Part shown: positions 1 to 13,490 of the stretch, in pieces
Position numbering within the stretch: position 1 is the stretch's first letter
How the letters are laid out: each line of letters starts with the position of its first letter
Assembly (NCBI GenBank): GCA_013115135.1
Contig: JABANP010000380.1
Coordinates: 1-52,513 of the forward strand
Length of the DNA: 52,513 nt
Direction: 5' to 3'
DNA from: Perkinsus olseni
Taxonomy: Eukaryota > Perkinsozoa > Perkinsida > Perkinsidae
The notes under the pieces: generated by a model
Seen by the model: the letters and a program-made list of their open reading frames with translations, nothing else
What the model was told of the DNA's origin: nothing
Database searches by the model: none
Position numbers and translations under genes: made by a program

Positions 1-1177
1 GGAGTTTCCTCCTACGAGGAGCCTTCGAGTACTTCGACCAGGCTCGAGTGGTCGATGTCTCACCGCGAGTCTTACCGTATGATATGCGTAGCACGGTGAA
101 GATCACAGTGTTGAATCTGGACGGCCGCTCAGTGGTGGGAGCCGAAGTTCGCCTGGCTGTTGAGCTGGTGCCTAGTGAGATCCAGACCGTGACGGGTCGG
201 TCAGTGCCAGAGGGTGACCCTCCTTGCACTGAGGTTACCTTGAGCATTCCACCAATAGAGGAGCAGCGGCGGCAAGGGGGTGCTGTTAGCATCAGTATCA
301 TCGGCAGGGCTGGCAATGTAGCGGAAGGGACTGAGTAATAGGGCTCGAGGGATGACTGCTGTTCTCTCCTTATCATGGTTGCTTAGTTGCGTAAGACTGT
401 ATCGTCCGATGGTCTTCGAGCCGGTCGTGAAGGGCAGTCGTGTGAAGTTGGAGGAAGATGGTACTGTAGCGGTCAGGAAGACAGGCATCAACAACGCTGT
501 GGTGTTCAGTAAATATCCGGTCAAGAGGTAGTAAACACGGCCCATCATTGTCGTGAGCTTGGCGACAGTTCCCTTCAGGCTTCCTCGTAGCGTGAGGCTG
601 CCCAGTGGAGGGGTCTATTATTCTATTACCGTCACCAGGGCGGCTACTGCCATGAAGACTTTCGCTCTAGGACTAACCACCATCGATCCCTCCCAGAGTA
701 CCGCCAGCACTTCTTCTCTGTTCGCATCCCCTACCTCATTCTCAGCTGCCAACCTACCATCATTCCATGTAGAGGAGGATGCCATGGCCACTCTAGCTCC
801 CAAGGCTGGCGAGTCGGCTGGGTTCTGCTCCCTCCTAGTCGGCTACGACCCCGTACGCCTCTGGGTGAACGGCAGAACGCATAAGATCAGCTCAAGGCAG
901 TGGAGACCAGCGCGGGAGGTAATGCCCCTATGCTGCTGGGAGGTGCCGAAGTCTTGTTGTCTAGGTATCCGTCGGTGACTCTGTCGGGTTGCTCTTTTCC
1001 TTCGACAGGGTAGCCGTGTACCAGAACGGCGTCCTCAGAGTAGAAGTCCAGCTGGGCGATGATGAGGCGTCCTTGTCGCGGGGTCACATGGCCAGCGATT
1101 GGTGGGCTGTGTTGGACGTCCTCGGCAAGGTTAGCGGTGTTCGACTGAATGGTGAAGATGAGGAGCCCCCGGAGTAG
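1..1177 (+). CDS. Neuralized-homology (NHR) domain protein, 5' partial
   Basis: Four exons in phase: 1-334, 387-527, 579-918 and 965-1177, ending in TAG. The first exon enters from outside the window and reads as a beta-rich, IPT/Ig-like segment (VKITVLNLDGRSVVGAEVRL). The next three exons together give a neuralized homology repeat: a 'FEPVVKGSRVKL...AVRKTGINNAVVFS' opening, then VYYSITVTRA, then FALGLTTIDPSQ, then GDSVGLLF with VAVYQNG near the end. This is the NHR order (HG-x-L, nnaivFS, LxIGvTtxDP, GDrVGv, vfvNG). NHR domains bind peptides and in animals sit in ubiquitin ligases; no RING finger is visible here. The domain ends at the C-terminus. The ligand and role are unknown; the family call is from motif order only. 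Confidence 0.6.
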
Positions 1178-1366
1178 TTCCTATCACTGTTGCCGTCCTT
1201 TCTAGTACTGTCCTGCACTATTATCAGACCCGCTCGGCAATGGACCACCAGTTGACTTTTGTAATGTGTCCTTCCTTAACATTTTTCATCTATCATTGTT
1301 AATAGCATCTTCCGGTTGAGTTCGGTTGAGTCCCCAAGTTCCCCCTGGCCCAGTCCCCTCACGTTA

Positions 1367-3833
1367 ATGTCATCCTCGTCGTCCCCGTCATTAGCAGCTC
1401 CTCCTTCTGCTGCCACTACAGCCACTCCCTCGGTTCCCGATTGTGAGATGGCGCCGTCGTCTCAGCCATCATACGCTGACAACAGCGGTGTGGTCATCAG
1501 CAATGGTTTCAACGGCACAGGCTTCAGGATGCCACCCCACCCTAACAGGGAGGCTGAGCCGCACTACGACATGCACACTCTCAACCACCTGCCAGACACC
1601 ATCATGGCCGGTCACAGACTGTAAGGGCTGGCGTCCTGTGGGGGGCCTGACTGATGGTGTTGTTGATTTTCAGGTGGGTGTTCTATCGGATGCAGATATC
1701 CCGGTCAGCGTCGTCTCAGTACTGCTGGATGGCCGTCTCCTCTCCGGCGGATGCCTTCATGTCCCCACCTACTGGCTGGAGTGACCGCTGGATGACGGCT
1801 ACGGTAGCAAGGGACTGGAGGAAGAGCGAGTACAGACCAAACGAGAAGTAGTAGCCCATCCCCCCATCGAGGACCAGCTGATCGACTCAGGCACACCTGG
1901 CCCTTGGTCTGCTACGACCATTCCCTTTGGTACGAGAGGGGCTCCATGAGGCTGGACACCTCCCGAGTGACGGAGAATGTCCCGGCAGGGGACCTCAAGC
2001 TCACCCCGCCCAACCCTCGGCCTTCCGTCAGCATCCATGTGGTAAGAAGCAGCAGAATAGCCTTGGGCTGCTGCCTTGCTTCACTCATCACCATCCAGGT
2101 CCGATGGGCCAACCCTGAGGCGGCGAATGAGTGGGACTTCCCTAGCTGGGGAGAGACGGGCTCCACCATCTCCGATGCGTGAGTCATGGCAGTGGGTTGC
2201 TGAGGTCCTGCAGAGGGGTTGCATCAGGTACATAGTGTCCCTGCTGGGGGAGCTCTACAGACGTGTCGGGCCCGACTATGAGGTCCTCACCACCTACGTC
2301 AAGTGCAGTGCTGAGCTGGACAAGATCAGTGAGAGGGCTATCGCCTGCCAGCTGACGGGAAGGTAGCCGCTCCCTCGTGGTTTTCTGTCATCGCTCACTA
2401 CCCCATCGTCAGGCACCGCGCTGGCATGTACTTCCTTTGGGTCTGTGAGTTCGAGGATTCCTGCAACCCTAACATCGGTGGCTTCGTCGCTCGAGACCCT
2501 TTCTTCAACCTCCTCACTCGGTACCCTCTCGTCCGTGTGTTGCTGATGTTACTACTGTCGCTGCAGGATGGAGGCCATCGGAATCTGCACTCGCTTCCCG
2601 CATACGTCTCATCTTCATCGCACCATCGTCGCCAAGGACCTCTACTCCCACCTCTGTCTGCAGGAAGACCTCCGACTCCCGAAATGCGTCAAGGTTGGTC
2701 GTATCTTACGGGAACCACAGACCTGGTCATGGCTATTTTGCAGGTCAGCCGAGGTTCGGTCATAACGTCAGCCCACTCCGCAGCCCAATCGGCCTTGGAT
2801 AATCTCAGAATCCTGATGGACAACAAGCCTCTCGTGAGAGGTAGACTTCCGCCCCTGCCAGTCGTGTTGGTCGAATAGGGTCCCCTCCCGCAGGTGGTGT
2901 ATGCAAGCTGGGCTACTCCTGGGAGGCCATGGACGTGCGCACCTTCAACGCCGAAGCCTCATCGTTGGCCAGTCAAATGCAGGACATCCTGCTTCAACCC
3001 ACCTGCCGGAACGACTCTGTCTTGGTAGGCCTCGGGCGCCGCCGGCTGTCGTTTCCTCGTGAAGGAGGTCGTGGTATGGAGGATGCTCAGGTCCAAGAGC
3101 GCGAGCCCAACAGTCTCGAGATGAGGTTCATCACCACTATGGGGGAGGTCCGACACGTGACCTACTCCACCTTCGCCAGAATCAGCGAGGATGGTCTCTA
3201 TCGTGACTTCGAGAGGTCGATGGTAAGCACAGCAGGGCGTCGATCAGTCGGTCAGCAGCTTCCCTCAGGATCGGACAGAAGCCGCCCAAAGGTGGTTCAA
3301 CGGCGACGTTGCCGGTCTGCAGGAGGTGAGATTTTCCTGCCCCCCTTCCGTGTCACCATTGTCACCCCTCAGGCGGAGAGTATATGCCATACCTGCATGC
3401 GGGCTTGGCAGCGATGGATGCTGACGGAGTCGGACCAGCCAGCGCCGGCCCTCCGATATGATTTTATCATCGGTCGTGATGAGAACGACAAAGTAAGCCT
3501 CGCCGTTATCACATCTTTCGCCGTAGTTCTGCGTCGTTGTCCAGTTGACGGTGTACCTCGGGGAGCTGTGTGAGCTTGGCTTCAGCATTATGGACTACCC
3601 CTACGCTGAGAGGGACGTCTTTGGTGCTGTCGTGGACTCCATCTCGTGGGACAGGCCCTGTCGCCACGCTGGTGTTAATAAACTGCAACCACAATCGCCA
3701 CCACGTGGACTATGTAGCGAAGCATTATGTGATCAGGATTCCGGAAAGGAGTGGTATTACTCTGTCAGGTCTCAGCGGTGCGAAGCTTCCTGTGAAGCCG
3801 CCAACGGTATCTGAGGAGAGCATGCAGCACTAG
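1367..3833 (+). CDS. Many-exon protein with ATP-grasp-like traits, function unknown
   Basis: About 14 exons with introns of 33-60 nt; ATG at 1367, TAG at 3831. The N-terminus is Ser/Ala/Pro-rich, then a Trp-rich stretch follows (exon from 1672: WVFYRMQISRS). Further down come exons with RFPHTSHLHRTIVAKDLYSHL, VCKLGYSWEAMDV, and near the end LRYDFIIGR...LTVYLGELCELGFSI. The last two resemble the 'vvKxGysweG' and 'RxDffx...vxxxElneLGfS' strands of ATP-grasp enzymes, with a basic helix between. That likeness is my inference; I do not recognise a named family and cannot place a substrate. No signal peptide or membrane segment. An in-phase 39-nt stretch at about 3024-3062 could be an intron or retained coding sequence. 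Confidence 0.6.
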
Positions 3834-4157
3834 GGGTCATGCTAGTGAGACATCACCATCAAGTTGCTCAAGTAATCGACCAACCCCTCAGCCAGTCGGC
3901 ACTCGGAGGCGTTCTCCTCCCGTAGGTTCCTGTGTCTGTTCCAGCCTGTAGAACTGTATGATGATACCCCCCACAGGACAGCAGCTCCCTTGCGATACGC
4001 TGTCCTTGAAGACGTTGAAAACTCAACTGCTATCGTCGGCCAAGTTCTGCGTTGCTAGTTCGCGGGGCACCTGTTATCGTCAGTTGAGTGCTGTGGTTGT
4101 TAGTAATAGGATATGTCGCCCCACCTCTATCCCACCCGTTTGTGTACGGCAGTGACG
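3834..4157. other. Intergenic spacer, 324 bp
   Basis: Between the TAG of the upstream gene and the ATG of the aspartyl protease. Both frames are broken by stops and no exon with paired splice sites was found. It must hold the 3' UTR of one gene and the promoter/5' UTR of the next. Confidence 0.5.
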
Positions 4158-6639
<2,482 letters not shown>

Positions 6640-6989
6640 CGTTCCCATCACCTGTAGATCTACTGCTTTGCTCCAGGGCTCTTCCTCCTCCTCTAGTGCT
6701 GTAGCGTCAGGCAGTTGAGTTGGGACCTCTGCAGGGAGCCACGATGGTCTCCTATGATCTCGCCTGTCTCCTTCGGTTCATCGCCCTCAAGTCAGTTCTG
6801 CCACTGCCACTCCAATATCATCACCGCTACTAGTCGTCCCCTCCTGTTACCGTTGCCAGTCATCGTCCACTGTCATTAGCCACCTATTCGTCCTGTCTAC
6901 AACAACGTTTTTCAACTCTTATCATCATCATCCACTCCTCGCTGTTGTGTTGAAGTCAGCCAATCCTGCGTACAGTTGAGGGCTCGGTG
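6640..6989. other. Intergenic spacer, 350 bp
   Basis: Pyrimidine-rich spacer between the protease stop and the next ATG. Several stops in every frame; no exon recognised. Presumed 3' UTR plus promoter. Confidence 0.5.
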
Positions 6990-9767
6990 ATGGTATCCCC
7001 TGCAGAAAAGGGGAGAGCCAGCCCTCGTCCTGGACGGAGCGTCGCTGCAAGCCCCTCTCCGACGGTCGGTGGTGGTCCCTCAGTCTCCTCCTCCGAGCCA
7101 GGGGGGCTTCCTGTGCTGCCGAGGGGCCCCGCTAGGCTCACTGCTGGGGCCTCGATACCCACTGTGTTCGACAGGAAGTTCCATGCGGGCGACTACCTCC
7201 ATCACACCCCATCAGACGACACCCGAGGTGAAGCCGGCCGCTGGCTCTCGCCGTCGGCTGTTGTCTATCAGGCCGCCCCTTTGGCAGCACTGCATCCTCG
7301 TTACTGTCCTCCACCTACCGGGACGCCGTTGATGAAGGACGTCTCCTAGCCGAGATGGAATCGGTATCTTTGGTTGACGTATGTCATTGACGGAATAACG
7401 GACTGGGCTGCAGCCATGCCCTCAGCCTTATGGAAGGGGAAGCTACTGCGCGATGGTCCCCGCTGAGGTCTGGAAGAACCTTCGTCGATTCCTGTCGAGA
7501 GTCGGCCGCGAAAGGAGGGCAGCCGAGGAGGAGGCGGCCCGATTGAGCCACACCCTGGACGGCTACAAGTAGGCCCGACGATGCTGAGCTGTCGATGAGG
7601 ATACATCAGCCCATCACAGACAGTTGGAGGACCTCGAGTTCAGAGTTGCGAAGTTGAAGGCCGAAAGAATTGAACTACTGAGGGTGAAATCCATGCCCGT
7701 GCCTGGTGAGGGGCCATGCCTTGAGCCCTCAGGACAGGGCCGTAATAGAGTCCGACTGGTCGTCTCGGTATTCCCTGGTGGAGAGGCTACGTGGTGGGCT
7801 CAGTAGGACTGGAAAATGGCAGGAAGCATTGGACAGCCTGTGGGTGTTGGGGTGTCGTTCTGGCCAGCCCAATCGGTCAGGTCCGATAGAGTGACCGCAG
7901 CCGAGGAGCTTCGACGGAAGCTTGAAACGGGTATGGCCGCAGTAGAAGAGGAAGGTCCAGCCGTGGGAATAGAACCCGCGGCCTCGCCGGTGACGGCCTG
8001 CGAGATTGTCCACCGCTCCACCAAGGAGTTGAACGGGAAGCTGTACGTGGTGACGGTGTGGCTACATCTGTATGAGCATGACAAGGCGGACGGCCAGGGA
8101 GGGCGCTGCCCGCACGGCGGCGCCTTCATAGCACCCGAAGGCCTCGTCAAAGGGTACTGCTCTATACAGCCATGAGTCCCCTCGAACCCCTCTCGATCCT
8201 CAGCGGCACAGTACTCGCAAGGGCCCTACTCGAAGGGTGTGCCGGCGAGACCGGTGGTTCTCCGTCCTCCCTCATCGTCGTCATCAGTGATCTGGAGGGC
8301 GTCACTCTACTGGAGGAAATCAGTCTGGTACGGCAGACGCCAATGTCCGCTGCTGAGGTGAAGCGCATGGCAGCCAGCATCACCCTCGGGTTAGAAGGGG
8401 ATATACAGGTAGTAGTGAAGTCACCCTCACCCTGTGGCCTGCAGCAGCGAGGGCTCCTCAGATCGAGGCTCCGGGCGACGAGGCATCCCTGAGGAGGAGA
8501 GCACTGTACTCCCGGCCTCGTTAGTGTGCCCAGAAGACGCCCTCTTGTCCAGGGTACCACCGGTTCATGCGTGGATACCAGTGGTCCTGAGTACGGACCA
8601 GACGGTCACCAGTGTGGATGAGTGGTTGAAGCTTCAAGTGTGGCTGCTGTCCTTGGACCGTGGCTTGGCTGTCTTCAGGCTACTAGACGCCACCGCAGGC
8701 ATCATGTAATGGTACATCCCCTCAGCAGTGAAGAACAACTGGCTAGGTACACTCTGGGTGTGTGTATGGACACCGCCGGGGAGGCAGCAGCCTTGGTGGA
8801 GGGGATAGCCTCTCGATTGGTTGGGATCCGGGAGAGGTAATCGAGTACCACCTTTCGCCCAATTCGTCTGCCCAGACGTTCTGGCGGCCGCTTGCGAGAC
8901 ATCATCCTGGCCCCCACCAGCACGTCCTCGAGAGGAGGGCCTTCCATCAACCCGAAGCTCGGAGGGCTGTGGAGCAGACTGTCCTCCGGTAATTCTTCTC
9001 AACTCCAGCAACAACCCCCCTCCCGATTCGCCCCTCGGTAACAGTAAATCTCTTCGGCCAGGATGCTTCGGTCAGGTCGTGAGCAGCAGCCATCGCGAGA
9101 TGAGTACCCCAGTGCCTGCGAGCCCCCTCCATCCGACTCACCCCTCGAGCGGGACGGCAAGCCTGTTCTACTCAGACCGATCAGTGATACACCGAGAGTC
9201 GCGGCTCCTGCCAAGCCCCTCCCCGTGGCCGTGGTGACCAGGTTGGTGAGTGGAACGTCCCCTGTCACCCTTCCAAAGGGCGGTACAGATATCTTGGTCG
9301 CCGCCGAGCTCGACAGCCCCGGAGACCGCACTACTTCGAGTCTCGGCATCCCAGCAGACCGAGGCGCCCCTCCTGATGGACGTGCTCTGGTAGTGTATTT
9401 CAACCCCTGGTGACCACTCCAATGTTGTCCTTTCGCCAGCTATGCCCCTATGAGACGAGAGACTGTTGCGGTCGGCCAACTGGACATGGCTGAGGTGTGC
9501 CGTAGAGTATCCGAAGGCCCGGGCTTCTCGGAAGACATCGATCGGCTACCACAACTGGCCAAGGCCGCTATCAAAGGTCTGTGTTTTCGAGCACTTATAC
9601 TCCGGATCGAGAGTGATTGATCGCCCGCAGACCCTACAGTGCTGTCCTCTCTCCCACTGGCTGACTTCAAGAGCATCCTCCAGCTGCTCTCATCGACCTT
9701 GATGATTTCCTCCGCAGGGGAGGTGTCCACCGCCTTTAGCAACTCCCGTCCAGCATGCTCGTCATAG
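6990..9767 (+). CDS. Coiled-coil protein, unknown
   Basis: About 14 exons, ATG at 6990 and TAG at 9765. The N-terminus is low-complexity Ser/Pro/Gly (residues 1-60). The middle is helical and charged: RRAAEEEAARLSHTLDGY, then KQLEDLEFRVAKLKAERI, then SDRVTAAEELRRKLE, consistent with an interrupted coiled coil. A beta-rich part follows (LNGKLYVVTVWLHLYEHD; SSLIVVISDLEGVTLLEEIS), then a helical segment (YTLGVCMDTAGEAAALVEGI). It ends with a Pro-rich linker and a short helical C-terminus (DIDRLPQLAKAAIKG). No signal peptide or TM segment. The exon run between about 9000 and 9110 is the least certain. I do not recognise the family; a cytoskeletal or scaffold role would be a guess. Confidence 0.5.
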
Positions 9768-9952
9768 CCGTTACGCGATCAGTGATGGGTTGTGTTCTTG
9801 CGGGTGAAGGCCGTGGACTTAGTCCCACCGCCGTCGGGCCATGCATCTCGACAACGCAGCCACCCAAAGCGTGGTGAAATCTTTCATGGCGATGGTGGTG
9901 ATTTCCTATCACGTAAAGGGGACAGCTCTTCCTACTGCTATCTTGACGTCCC

Positions 9953-11502
9953 ATGCCTCCCCGACATGACCAAGGCGGACCAACGGGCGAAAGGGTCGGC
10001 TATTACTCGGAAGTAGAGAGCTCGGTGGTGAGGGAGCTGGCGGCTGACTGGCTTCATGAGAAGACCAAAAGTGAAGGTGCCCAGCCGAGCAGCAAAAGTC
10101 GGCTGAGTTGAAGCTGTTAATATCCGGGCATGATTGCAGTCAGGGACGGACGCGGCCCTGCCGACGGTGACGAACCCAACGCCCTACTCCAACGACTACT
10201 CGAAGTTCCGACGGATGGAAGCGGAGATGAAGGTTAAGGAAGAGGACGACGCGAAGAAGGCCAAGGAGGAGGAGGAACTCCGAGAGGCACAGCAGCGGTG
10301 CCCTCTGGACCACGAACATGGTAGGTGGGCAACCCTCGACAGTTCACGAGGAGTGCGAGCCAGCAGGTCCTGAGTGTATCGAAATGGCGAAGTCAGCTGC
10401 ACTGGGAGGCTGCTCGCATGACCATCGGAAGGAGCAGCAGCTCTTCGACATGCCAACCAAGGAGAAGCTTCAGGGTACCCCTCCCCAGCGGTGGCTGTTG
10501 GCACGCTCGTTCAGGCGCCGACACGATGCGGCAGAAGGCCAATGAGTACCTTCGGGAGGGGAACTGTGGGTTGGCGGCGGTGTGGTATCGGAAGGCGTTG
10601 CTCAACTTCGACTACTGTTTTCCGGACACCAAAGCCGAGCGAGAATGGTTCAACTCGAGCAAACTGGTAGTACGGGCTGTCTCCAATACCGTAACATGGC
10701 GAACTCCTGATCAGAAGTGTCATGTTTCCTTCGCAATTTGCAAGTACAAGCTGGATGAGTTCGATGAGGTCCTCATACAAGCCCGTCAGGTAGCTCAGTA
10801 GAGTCCACCCTCCCGCACCGTCCTGTCGTTCTGTGTAGGCCCTGAGGATCGACCCGAAGAACGTGAAGGCCCTCTACTGGCAGGGTGTGGTCTACATGGA
10901 GTACAAGAATGACTTTAAGAGCGCGAAGAGGTCCCTGATGGCCGCGTAGGGACGCCGATGGTCGGCCATTTCGACCGACTGGAGAAAATCAGGTACCATC
11001 TGTGTCCAAGCGACCCTGGCATCCGGAAGGCACTGAGCGAGCTGAAGGAGGAGAAGCGGAGGTGTGCCGCTGGCCTGTTGCTGCTGCTTCAACCGGTTGT
11101 GGAAGATACGCTTCAAAGACCTCGAAGTTGGCCAAGACGATGATAGCCCAGCAGGAGGACCGAGAGACTGCGGAGAAGGGTGATGGCGGGGAGATTTCTA
11201 CGGAGGAAGACGACCACGGCGAAGCGAGCGTAGACGATGGTGCCGAGGGGAGCAGCCACACAGGGGAGCCTGACGAGGGAAGCATCCCAGTATCTCCCTT
11301 GGAAGAAGTAGTGCCAGACGAAGACAAACCTGCTGCTGCTACTGCCGAGGAAGCCGCGAGACGGGAGAGGTCGAAAGCGATGCAGAGCACTGTATTGAAG
11401 TTACTCATCATAGCAGTGACAGTTCTGATGGCATCATTAGCGTACTTGATACAGTCAGTCAAGCAGGGGAGTATTCAACCGAGGCCCCTTGGCCCTGACT
11501 AG
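9953..11502 (+). CDS. Tail-anchored TPR co-chaperone-like protein
   Basis: Six or seven exons ending in TAG at 11500. The start at 9953 is the first in-frame ATG of the leading exon and is tentative. A charged helix (DDAKKAKEEEELREAQQ) is followed by a Cys/His-rich stretch with CPLDHEHG and CSHDH. Then comes a TPR block: MRQKANEYLREGNCGLAAVW, FAICKYKLDEFDEVL and ALRIDPKNVKALYWQGVVYM, in the three-repeat layout of FKBP/AIP/TTC4-type co-chaperones. After that lies a long acidic Glu/Asp-rich linker, and the last helix KLLIIAVTVLMASLAYLI is a C-terminal tail anchor with about 15 residues behind it. No PPIase domain is visible in the window. It probably docks Hsp90/Hsp70 C-termini on an organelle or ER membrane. 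Confidence 0.65.
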
Positions 11503-11577
11503 CAGCTCGTCAGTTCCGCGTTCGGTCTCCTTTTCTACTGAGCCCAGTTTCTTTTAACCACTATCAAACACCTTTTA

Positions 11578-13157
11578 ATGTCTCAAAAACTACCTCTAGT
11601 GGCCTCCCGTTTTTTCGGACGGAGCGAAGTTGTTGCCGTTCTGGCACGCTGTCTCCCTTCCTCGGCAAAGCCGAGCACAAGTCTCCGTCCTCCTCCTTCG
11701 TTCGTGCTTCAATCCGAGGGCCAAAGTGGTTACCTGAGCGCTGGAGGCCAGTCCTACCAGGAGGGTCGCCTTCCCTTCGCCAGTGCTGCTGCAGCAGCCT
11801 CTCTGCTGGCCAGCGTCAGCTTGGCTCTCCTGTCCTCGAGTACCCCTTTCGAGGCTGAGACTAGCTGCGAGGAGGTTGGCGACCGCAGCGCATCGACGGA
11901 CTTCAGAAGGGTCTTCAAGTCGCTCGAGTCCTCGGTGGTGTTGCTCTACGCCAGCCCGCAGGGAGGGAACCCTCCAGGCACTCAGATTGGGACAGCGTTC
12001 GTCTATAAAGAGGAGAAGGGAAGGACTTATCTTATCAGTGCGGCTCACACATTGCGAAAGCGGATAGGCTTTGCACAGGGTGGGGTCGATCCTCGACTCG
12101 GTGACGTCCTCTGGGCGAGGTTACCGCAGAGTGGCCGGTGGGAGGAGGTCAAACTTGAGGGCAAAACCGAAGGTACCGAATTCTCTCGGGCAGCCCACTC
12201 CGTGAGTTCTATTTTTCAGAGGGCGACGTGGCGGTGTTCTCTTTACAGGCGAGCGATGAGCTCAAACCGGTTGAGGATGGCAGTGAGCATTTGCCGGATC
12301 GAGGTAGCCCTCCCTTTCACAGCTTCTAGGGATAGCAGCTGCTGCTTCGTCCTAGGGACTTGGGTTTGCACTCTAGGAGGCGGCGCTGGTGGAGGCGATG
12401 ACCTTGCTGGTGCCGTCGGGGTCGTCAGCAACCCAAGGCAGAGCTTTACCGAAGGGTGAGGGCCACGCCAATGTGGTGTCTGTGACTTCGCTCCGCTCAG
12501 GTCCATCGACAACTGTTCTCGCCGTTGGCGCTTTATACAGCTCAGCGTCACCACATTACCAGGTGCCCCTCACAGGCTACTCGTAGACTGTCCGTCCACT
12601 CCTCTCGTCAGGCATGTCCGGGTCGCCCGCTGTGACGAATGACGGCCGATGCATCGGTATGATTGTCAAGAAGTGTGGCGAGTTTGGGTAGGTGATTGAA
12701 GACTCGCGCATGATCCTCTGTCACCGCTGGGTATGGCAGGCTGGCCCTTCCTCTGCAACTTGTGAGGCACATAGCTGACGCGATCACGACCAATGGGTAC
12801 TGGAGCCCACCTTACCTTGGGATGGTCATCACCAACAGGAACGATGACGCCGCCGTCGGATACGGTATGTCGTATTTTACGCGCTCGCTTTCCGTCGTCG
12901 TGCAGTAGCTTGGCCTGTCAGGGACTCAAGACGTCGTTCGTATCGTTCAAGTGAAGGGCCAAACCCCTGCTGCAAAGGCGGGGCTGCGAGTCGGCGACAT
13001 CATCGAGGGCATCGATGGCCGGGAGGTTCGATCCGTCTACGACGTTTACGAGACCCTAGGGGTCCAATGCGGGTCTCCAGCGCAACTTAAAATCAAGCGC
13101 GGTGAGAAGACTTTCACTACCAAGGTGGTCAGTGTATCCGAAAAACGAGTGTGGTAG
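11578..13157 (+). CDS. HtrA/DegP-type serine protease with C-terminal PDZ
   Basis: Seven exons, about 420 residues, 75 bp behind the TPR gene. The N-terminus is basic and Ser/Ala-rich, followed by a hydrophobic stretch around residues 70-88. That looks like a bipartite organelle presequence, as in mitochondrial HtrA2. Catalytic triad: His157 in LISAAHTL, Asp of EGDVAVFSLQASDE at about 201 (made by joining exons across 12173-12219), and Ser in LPGMSGSPAV at about 285, where most HtrA enzymes have GNSGGP. AGAVGVVSNPRQSF matches the substrate-pocket strand of the family. The last about 70 residues are a PDZ domain (QTPAAKAGLRVGDIIEGIDG). Expected to act in protein quality control in mitochondrion or plastid. 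The family call is firm; the compartment is inferred. Confidence 0.85.
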
Positions 13158-13490
13158 AGGTTTCCTCTCACTTATGAATACGTTCTGAGTTCATGAGTGG
13201 TGAGGAAGTATCACTGCTACATCAAGGACGGGGGTCCCCGCGATGTTGCCACAATCACGTCGCTCTTCTCATCACGTTCTAACAAGCCCCGGTATCGTAA
13301 TTATTTGCAATAATTCCGATGATGATGTTTGGAATCACACGGAGGCCTTCCACCAGTGTAGTGCGGGTTCAATGCACTAAGAATTCCAATGCATGTTATT
13401 TTGAAAGATCGCGTAGTGAAGCGCCAAGCCCCGAACTGTGAACAACGCTGAACATTCATAAGGTTGAAATGAGTAACTTGCCGCGCTGCT
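13158..13490. other. Intergenic spacer, 333 bp
   Basis: Stops in all + frames. A minus-strand open stretch crosses it but has no splice partners. Nothing else recognised. Confidence 0.4.
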
